The notes below the pieces were generated by a model that had not been told where the DNA came from, searched no databases, and saw only the letters and a program-made list of their open reading frames with translations. The position numbers were made by a program, and so were the translations under genes. DNA of 28,515 nt from an uncultured Ruminococcus sp. (lineage in GTDB: Bacteria > Bacillota > Clostridia > Oscillospirales > Acutalibacteraceae): the NCBI GenBank assembly GCA_902773035.1, contig CACYDB010000005.1:1-28515 (forward strand). Direction: 5' to 3'. Shown here piece after piece: positions 23,383 through 28,515 of the stretch; the first letter of the stretch is position 1; each line of letters opens with the position of its first letter.

Positions 23383-25533
23383 ATGGAATATTCAAGCGTT
23401 TTATCACAATTATTCAATATCAAAGAGGAGTACGCCCAAAACATCATCACCCTGCTCGACGACGGCAACACCATCCCTTTTATCGCCCGTTACCGCAAGG
23501 AGATGCACGGCTCTATGGACGACCAGCTTATCCGCGAGTTCAGCGATAAGCTCGAGTACCTGCGCGGACTTGACAAGCGCAGAGAAGAAATCCGCGAGCT
23601 TATCAACAATCAGGAAAAGCTGACGGACGAAATCAGCGCATCTCTCGACAAGGCTCAGACGCTAAGCGAGCTCGAGGACATCTACCGCCCGTTCAAGCCC
23701 AAGAGAAAGACGCGAGCCTCCGTCGCCAAGGAGCGCGGACTCGAACCCCTCGCGCTTGAAATTCTCAAGCAGGAAAAGGGCTTCAACCCCTCTGAATACG
23801 CAGAGCAGTTTATTGACGCGGAAAAGGAAGTAACCTCCGTTCAGGACGCGATAAACGGCGCTATGGACATCATCGCCGAACAGCTTTCCGACAGCGCGGA
23901 GGTCCGCAAAAAGCTGCGCGTGATTTTCCGCAACAGCGCCTCACTCAAATCCGTAGCCTCCGACGAGGAAAAGGACAGCGTATACTCAAACTATTACGAC
24001 TACTCCGAGCCCGTCAAGAAGCTCGCGGGACACCGCATCCTCGCGGTCAACCGCGGAGAAAAAGAAGGCTTCCTAAAGGTCGGCATAGCCCTCGACATCG
24101 AACAGCCCTTAGGCGTGATCTACCGCGAGCTCGACAAGGGCACAAACTCCCTGTGCTCCGACATTCTCAGAGCCGCGGGCGAGGACGCGTATTCAAGACT
24201 TATCTTCCCCTCGATCGAGCGCGAGATCCGCTCCGAGCTGACCGAAACCGCCGCCGAGAACGCTATGAAGGTGTTCGCCGTCAACCTCAAACAGCTCCTT
24301 ATGCAGCCGCCCGTTAAGAACAAAACGGTGCTCGGACTCGACCCGGGCTACCGCACAGGCTGTAAGGTCGCCGTCGTAGACGGCACGGGCAAGGTGCTCG
24401 ACACGGCTGTCATCTACCCCACTCACTCCGAGGCAAAAGTCGCCCAGTCAAAAAGAAAGCTTCTCGAGCTTATCAAAAAGCACAACGTTGATATAATCTC
24501 CATAGGCAACGGCACCGCGAGCAAGGAAACAGAGATGTTCGCCGCCGACGCCATCAAGGAAGCCGATCACACCGTTTACTATATGGTCGTCAGCGAGGCG
24601 GGAGCGTCCGTATACTCAGCCTCAAAGCTTGCCGCGGCAGAGCTTCCCGAGCTTGACTTAACGCTCAGAAGCGCCGTATCGATCGCCAGACGCCTGCAGG
24701 ATCCGCTCGCGGAGCTTGTAAAGATCGAGCCCAAGGCAATAGGAGTCGGTCAGTACCAGCACGATATGCCTCAAAAACGTCTCGGCGAGACTCTCGACGG
24801 CGTTGTCGAGGACTGCGTAAACTCAGTAGGCGCCGATTTGAACACAGCCTCACCCGCCTTGCTTCTGAGGGTATCGGGACTCAACTCGACCGTCTGCAAC
24901 AACATCGTAGCCTACCGCGAGGAAAACGGAGCGTTTTCCTCACGCGCGGAGCTCAAAAAGGTTCCAAAGCTCGGACCCAAAGCCTTTGAACAGTGCGCGG
25001 GCTTTTTACGAGTCCCCGAGAGCCGCAATCCGCTCGACAATACAGGCGTTCACCCCGAGAGCTACGCCACCGCCAAGGAGCTGCTGAAGCTATCAGGCTA
25101 TACCGATAAAGAGATCAGGGAAGCCAAGTTCGGCGACCTTCCCAAGAGAATCATAAAATTCGGCACAAAGGATCTCGCCGACAAGCTCGGCATCGGACTC
25201 CCGACGTTGCTCGACATCGTCAAGGAGCTCTCAAAACCGGGACGCGATCCTCGTGACGAAATGCCCAAGCCGATGCTCCGCTCCGACGTCCTTGACATCA
25301 ACGACCTCAAGGAAGGAATGGAGCTCACGGGCACGGTGCGCAACGTAATCGACTTCGGCGCGTTCATAGACATCGGCGTTCATCAGGACGGACTCGTACA
25401 CATATCGCAGATTTGCGACAAATACCTGAAGCATCCGTCAGAGGTACTCAAGGTCGGCGACATCGTCAAGGTAAAGATTCTGTCGGTTGACGTTAAGAAA
25501 ATGCGTATTTCACTGACAATGCGCGGCATTTAA
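23383..25533 (+). CDS. tex: Tex-family RNA-binding transcription accessory protein
   Basis: The 716-residue protein has the full Tex layout: a helical N-terminal region (1-190), a central HTH/scaffold part, a YqgF/RNase H-like domain starting KTVLGLDPGYRTG (314-326, D320 conserved), a tandem helix-hairpin-helix region (about 485-550) and a C-terminal S1 RNA-binding domain (642-716; GTVRNVIDFGAFIDIG, DGLVHISQI). Tex proteins bind nucleic acid and influence transcription and toxin/virulence gene expression; the exact mechanism is not settled, and nuclease activity of the YqgF part is usually absent. AAAGG precedes the ATG. It is followed ten bases later by a small membrane protein, so the two may be one transcript. 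Confidence 0.95.
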   Translation: MEYSSVLSQLFNIKEEYAQNIITLLDDGNTIPFIARYRKEMHGSMDDQLIREFSDKLEYLRGLDKRREEIRELINNQEKLTDEISASLDKAQTLSELEDIYRPFKPKRKTRASVAKERGLEPLALEILKQEKGFNPSEYAEQFIDAEKEVTSVQDAINGAMDIIAEQLSDSAEVRKKLRVIFRNSASLKSVASDEEKDSVYSNYYDYSEPVKKLAGHRILAVNRGEKEGFLKVGIALDIEQPLGVIYRELDKGTNSLCSDILRAAGEDAYSRLIFPSIEREIRSELTETAAENAMKVFAVNLKQLLMQPPVKNKTVLGLDPGYRTGCKVAVVDGTGKVLDTAVIYPTHSEAKVAQSKRKLLELIKKHNVDIISIGNGTASKETEMFAADAIKEADHTVYYMVVSEAGASVYSASKLAAAELPELDLTLRSAVSIARRLQDPLAELVKIEPKAIGVGQYQHDMPQKRLGETLDGVVEDCVNSVGADLNTASPALLLRVSGLNSTVCNNIVAYREENGAFSSRAELKKVPKLGPKAFEQCAGFLRVPESRNPLDNTGVHPESYATAKELLKLSGYTDKEIREAKFGDLPKRIIKFGTKDLADKLGIGLPTLLDIVKELSKPGRDPRDEMPKPMLRSDVLDINDLKEGMELTGTVRNVIDFGAFIDIGVHQDGLVHISQICDKYLKHPSEVLKVGDIVKVKILSVDVKKMRISLTMRGI

Positions 25534-25543
25534 GGGAGAAAAT

Positions 25544-26014
25544 ATGATAATTGAAGCCATTTTAGAGATCATACAGGAATCAAAGGGATTATTTGAAATC
25601 GCGGCAATCTTGTCATTTTTGTACTATGTTTTCTTCACCATAGCCGAATGGCGTATCTTCCGCAAGGCAGGAGAAAAGGGTTGGAAAGCCCTCATCCCCT
25701 TTTATAACATATTCGTATCTCACCACCTTATCGGTATGAGCCACATCTGGTTTATTCTCGACATAATCTTCTGGGTGGTCGAGATATTCATAGACATTTT
25801 TAAATTTATGCCGCCGTGGGCGGAGGAAATCTTCTTCGCCGTCGTCATTATCGTCACGATCGTATCCGAAATAATCCATATTATGAAGCTTTGCTACTGC
25901 TACACCAAAAGCGAGAGATTCGGCATCGGACTGTTCATCTGTCCGCCGCTGTTTATGATGATACTCGCTTTTGACAAATCGGAGTACAATCTTCCGAGAT
26001 CGCGTAAGCATTGA
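25544..26014 (+). CDS. Small DUF5684-like membrane protein
   Basis: The 156-residue protein has about four hydrophobic helices and the motif EKGWKALIPFYN (44-55), characteristic of DUF5684-type proteins, which are often encoded near signal peptidases or secreted proteins; no function is established. GGGAG lies seven bases before the ATG, ten bases after tex. A strong terminator follows, closing the tex operon. Confidence 0.8.
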   Translation: MIIEAILEIIQESKGLFEIAAILSFLYYVFFTIAEWRIFRKAGEKGWKALIPFYNIFVSHHLIGMSHIWFILDIIFWVVEIFIDIFKFMPPWAEEIFFAVVIIVTIVSEIIHIMKLCYCYTKSERFGIGLFICPPLFMMILAFDKSEYNLPRSRKH

Positions 26015-26020
26015 TTCATA

Positions 26021-26060
26021 CGGGAGCCGCAGCTTTACGCCGCGGCTCCCGCTGATTTTC
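26021..26060 (+). terminator. Terminator of the tex operon
   Basis: CGGGAGCCGC (26021-26030) pairs with GCGGCTCCCG (26042-26051), followed by CTGATTTTC. Confidence 0.8.
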
Positions 26061-26089
26061 ACTGACTCAGCACGCCTTAAAACAGGCTC

Positions 26090-26103
26090 CGTGAGCGTTT
26101 TCA
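26090..26103 (-). promoter_or_regulatory. cre-like CcpA site upstream of the amylase
   Basis: On the minus strand TGAAAACGCTCACG matches the catabolite-response consensus TGWNANCGNTNWCA at all but the last base. It lies 46 bases upstream of the amylase -35, so CcpA could repress or modulate the gene when preferred sugar is present. This is a single near-consensus match in A/T-containing DNA, so chance is possible. Confidence 0.4.
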
Positions 26104-26148
26104 CTATAACAGTGGTATTTATTATTCTCGTATTGTGCAATCCGTGAA

Positions 26149-26177
26149 TTGAATTTATTCCGTCATTTTGGTACAAT
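26149..26177 (+). promoter_or_regulatory. Promoter of the amylase gene
   Basis: TTGAAT (26149-26154), 17-base spacer, TACAAT (26172-26177), 51 bases before the ATG at 26229. Confidence 0.7.
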
Positions 26178-26228
26178 ATTAGCGTTGACGTTTTCTCCGT
26201 CAGCGAAACGATTTAGGAGTTGAGAAAA

Positions 26229-28499
26229 ATGAGAAAAAGGATCACGGGATTGGTGCTCAGCGTATGCATCATAATCTCAGGCTTCACGTTCGGCGCGATT
26301 AATTCCGCCGCAGCGGACACTTCGGCAAAATCCACCTCCGCCGCCGCTAAAACAGCGACAGGCGCCGAGGACTACGGGCTTCCCGCCGACATCAACGACG
26401 GTAATATTCTTCACTGCTTCAACTGGAAGTATAACGACATCAAAAGCTCACTGAAAAGCATCGCCGAGGCAGGCTTCAAGGCTGTACAGACCTCACCGGC
26501 TCAGCAGCCCGACACAGGCGGCAAATGGTACTGGCTGTATATGCCGCTCGGATTTTACATCGGTCAAAGCGACCTCGGAGGCAAAAACGAGCTCCAGTCG
26601 CTCTGCTCCGAGGCTAAAAAGTACGGCATCAAGGTTATCGTAGACGTTGTAGCCAACCACCTCTCAGGCGACCACGGCAAGATCCAGGATGACCTCAAGG
26701 ACGGCAAATACTGGCACAACAAAGGCAAATGCACCAACTGGAGCGATCGCACTGCGGTCACACAGTGCAATGTCGGCGATTACGGCGACCTCAAAACCGA
26801 GGACACCTACGTCCAGAACACCGTAAAAAAATATCTCAACGAGTTAAAGAACGTTGGCGTATCAGGCTTCCGTTTCGACGCCGCCAAGCATATCGCCACC
26901 CCCGCCGAGGGCGACAACTTCTTCAAGATGGTCAAGGACGTCGGACTTTACGCCTACGGCGAGATCCTCGACAACCCCGGCGGAAACGGCGCCGAGGTCT
27001 TAAAGGAATACACAAAGTACATCAAAGTAAACGACTGTAACTACAGCGGCGAGTGCACAGGCGGTATGAGAGACGGCAAGGTCGTTTCAAACGTCGGTCA
27101 CTGGTCAAAGAAGGGCGTCAGCTCAGACAAGCTCATCTACTGGGGCGAGAGCCACGACACCTACTCCAACAACGGCAACGAGGGCTGGACAAAGAATCTC
27201 AAGCAGGAGGTCATCGACCGCTCCTACGCTATCCAGGCGTGCCGAGGCGACGCTCAGGCGCTCTACCTCTCCAGACCCTTCTCCTCCGACAGAGAGAGCA
27301 TCTACGCGGGCAACAAGGGAAGCACACACTTCACCTCAAAGGAAGTTGCCGAGGTCAACCACTTCAAGAACGCCTTAGTCGGCAGAAAACAGAGCTACAC
27401 CACAGGCGACGGCTGCGACGTCGTATGCCGTGAGGGCGGAGCGGTAATCGTATCCGCAAACGGCAAGGGCGGCACAAAAACCGTTCCCAACGCCGACGGT
27501 CTTGTAAAGCCCGGCACATACACCGACAAGGTCTCGGGCGCAAAGTGGACAGTTACCGACACAACCATCACAGGCTCACTCGGCAGCACGGGCATCGCGG
27601 TATTCTACAGCACAGCTCCCGCGGGACCCTCAGCCTCAGCTACAGCCTCCACAACCTATGACACAGAAACAATGAAGGTCACGCTCACCTTTGATAACGC
27701 GACCTCCGCTCAGTATTCGATCAACGGCGGAGCCTTCACCAACTACACCAACGGTCAGGTTATCACAATCGGCGCGGACGTCAACTACGGCGGAACAACA
27801 AAGATCACCGTAAAGGCGACAGACGGCACCGAATGGAGCTCACCTCAGACATATACATACACCAAGGCTGACCCGAACGAAAAGCAGCGCGTATTCTTCG
27901 ACAACTCAAGCTACAAATGGTCAAAGGTTTACGCCTACATCTACTCAGGCAGCGACAACAACGGCGAGTGGCCGGGTCAGGCTATGAAGCTCGACTCCTC
28001 TACAGGCTACTATATGCTCGAGGTTCCCGAGGAGCTCTCCGACGGACAGATCATCTTCACCGAGAGCGCCAGCGAGACTACCCCGAACCGCTACCCCGCC
28101 AACAAGGAACCGGGACTAGCCCTTGAGGGAAAGACAAAGCTTTTCAAAGCGGGCAACGTCTTAGAGGACTACGTCATAGTAAGACCGACCGAGGCTCCCA
28201 CAGAGCCTTCCACCGCGGCTTCATCCTCAACCGCTCCCCAGACAGAGCCTACAACAACCGCTCCGCAAAGCCTCGGAACCATCGGCGACGTAAACGAGGA
28301 CAAAACCATCAGCATCAAGGATGCCACACTCATCCAACAGTCGCTCGCGGTGCTTAAAACACTCTCCGAAACAGCAAAAGCCCTCGCGGACTGCGACGGC
28401 AACGGCAGAGTTGACATCAAGGACGCGACCTGTATCCAGAAGTATCTCGCTAAAATCAGCGGCTCAGGCAACGTCGGCAAAAAGCACGGCGAGGTTTAA
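26229..28499 (+). CDS. Secreted GH13 alpha-amylase with CBM26-like module and type I dockerin
   Basis: The 756-residue enzyme starts at the ATG at 26229 (AGGAG nine bases upstream; an in-frame TTG nine bases earlier is inside this site). It has a signal peptide (1-29), a GH13 barrel (about 50-460) with all four conserved regions: DVVANH (139-144), GFRFDAAKH with nucleophile D217, YGEILD with acid/base E245, and ESHD with D310. The short B domain and motifs resemble the AmyE-type subfamily (GH13_28). Then come an Ig-like/chitobiase-C-like domain (470-548), a CBM26-like starch-binding module (554-645: VFFDNSSYKWSKVYAY, GEWPGQAM), a Thr/Pro linker, and a type I dockerin (684-745) with two calcium loops, DVNEDKTISIKDA and DCDGNGRVDIKDA. 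It should hydrolyse alpha-1,4 links in starch while docked to a cohesin scaffold, as in the R. bromii amylosome. No cohesin is in the window. Confidence 0.95.
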   Translation: MRKRITGLVLSVCIIISGFTFGAINSAAADTSAKSTSAAAKTATGAEDYGLPADINDGNILHCFNWKYNDIKSSLKSIAEAGFKAVQTSPAQQPDTGGKWYWLYMPLGFYIGQSDLGGKNELQSLCSEAKKYGIKVIVDVVANHLSGDHGKIQDDLKDGKYWHNKGKCTNWSDRTAVTQCNVGDYGDLKTEDTYVQNTVKKYLNELKNVGVSGFRFDAAKHIATPAEGDNFFKMVKDVGLYAYGEILDNPGGNGAEVLKEYTKYIKVNDCNYSGECTGGMRDGKVVSNVGHWSKKGVSSDKLIYWGESHDTYSNNGNEGWTKNLKQEVIDRSYAIQACRGDAQALYLSRPFSSDRESIYAGNKGSTHFTSKEVAEVNHFKNALVGRKQSYTTGDGCDVVCREGGAVIVSANGKGGTKTVPNADGLVKPGTYTDKVSGAKWTVTDTTITGSLGSTGIAVFYSTAPAGPSASATASTTYDTETMKVTLTFDNATSAQYSINGGAFTNYTNGQVITIGADVNYGGTTKITVKATDGTEWSSPQTYTYTKADPNEKQRVFFDNSSYKWSKVYAYIYSGSDNNGEWPGQAMKLDSSTGYYMLEVPEELSDGQIIFTESASETTPNRYPANKEPGLALEGKTKLFKAGNVLEDYVIVRPTEAPTEPSTAASSSTAPQTEPTTTAPQSLGTIGDVNEDKTISIKDATLIQQSLAVLKTLSETAKALADCDGNGRVDIKDATCIQKYLAKISGSGNVGKKHGEV

Positions 28500-28515
28500 A
28501 TTACATATCAAAGCA

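Noticed and set aside
26220..26228. TTG start of the amylase three codons upstream
   Set aside because: It overlaps the ribosome binding site region; the ATG at 26229 has AGGAG at the right spacing.

Overview
The window looks like chromosome of a gut Ruminococcus-type Firmicute (Oscillospiraceae/Ruminococcaceae). The strongest pointers are a secreted GH13 alpha-amylase ending in a CBM26-like module and a type I dockerin (an 'amylosome' component of the kind known from Ruminococcus bromii), a sortase next to a very large cell-wall-type surface protein, and Firmicute-style AGGAGG ribosome binding sites and TTGACA/TATAAT promoters. Base composition is about 50% G+C by eye, so I do not assign a species. 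No tRNA, rRNA, CRISPR array, insertion sequence or prophage is visible.

Layout, left to right. (1) 1-819, minus: N-terminal part of a secreted BspA-type leucine-rich-repeat protein cut by the window edge, followed by a non-coding stretch with a tight array of small hairpins. (2) 1177-2337, minus: membrane-bound GGDEF protein. (3) 2570-4422, plus: two-component pair with an unusual XRE-HTH/receiver fusion and a LytS-type histidine kinase. (4) 4626-6286, plus: ECF sigma factor and a membrane-anchored putative anti-sigma factor with a duplicated outer module. (5) 6419-8694, plus: an LTA-synthase-like membrane protein lacking its catalytic domain, a zinc-ribbon membrane protein and a GtrB-like glycosyltransferase. 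(6) 8912-11476, plus: a large PEP-synthase-type ATP-grasp protein with a KaiC-like N-terminus that has no Walker A motif. (7) 11511-15500, minus, an operon: rRNA 2'-O-methyltransferase, a degenerate P1B-type ATPase (pseudo-pump), and ribulose-phosphate 3-epimerase. (8) 15644-17161, minus: a DUF6512-like membrane protein and a PAP2 phosphatase, separated by a 441-base AT-rich gap holding DnaA-box-like sites in an inverted repeat. (9) 17242-22168, minus: sortase plus a 1358-residue fibro-slime/pilin-like surface protein. (10) 22536-23189, minus: soluble VWA protein. (11) 23383-26014, plus: Tex and a small DUF5684-like membrane protein. (12) 26229-28499, plus: dockerin-bearing alpha-amylase.

A common theme is the cell envelope and starch use: the surface protein, its sortase, PAP2 lipid-phosphate recycling, the LtaS-like/GtrB cluster and the amylase all act at or outside the membrane. 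Least explained by known families are the pseudo-P-type ATPase in the RlmB-Rpe operon, the catalytic-domain-less LtaS, the XRE-receiver fusion, the KaiC-like/PPDK_N protein, and the surface protein whose fibro-slime domain is interrupted by two aromatic modules that faintly resemble the amylase's starch-binding module.
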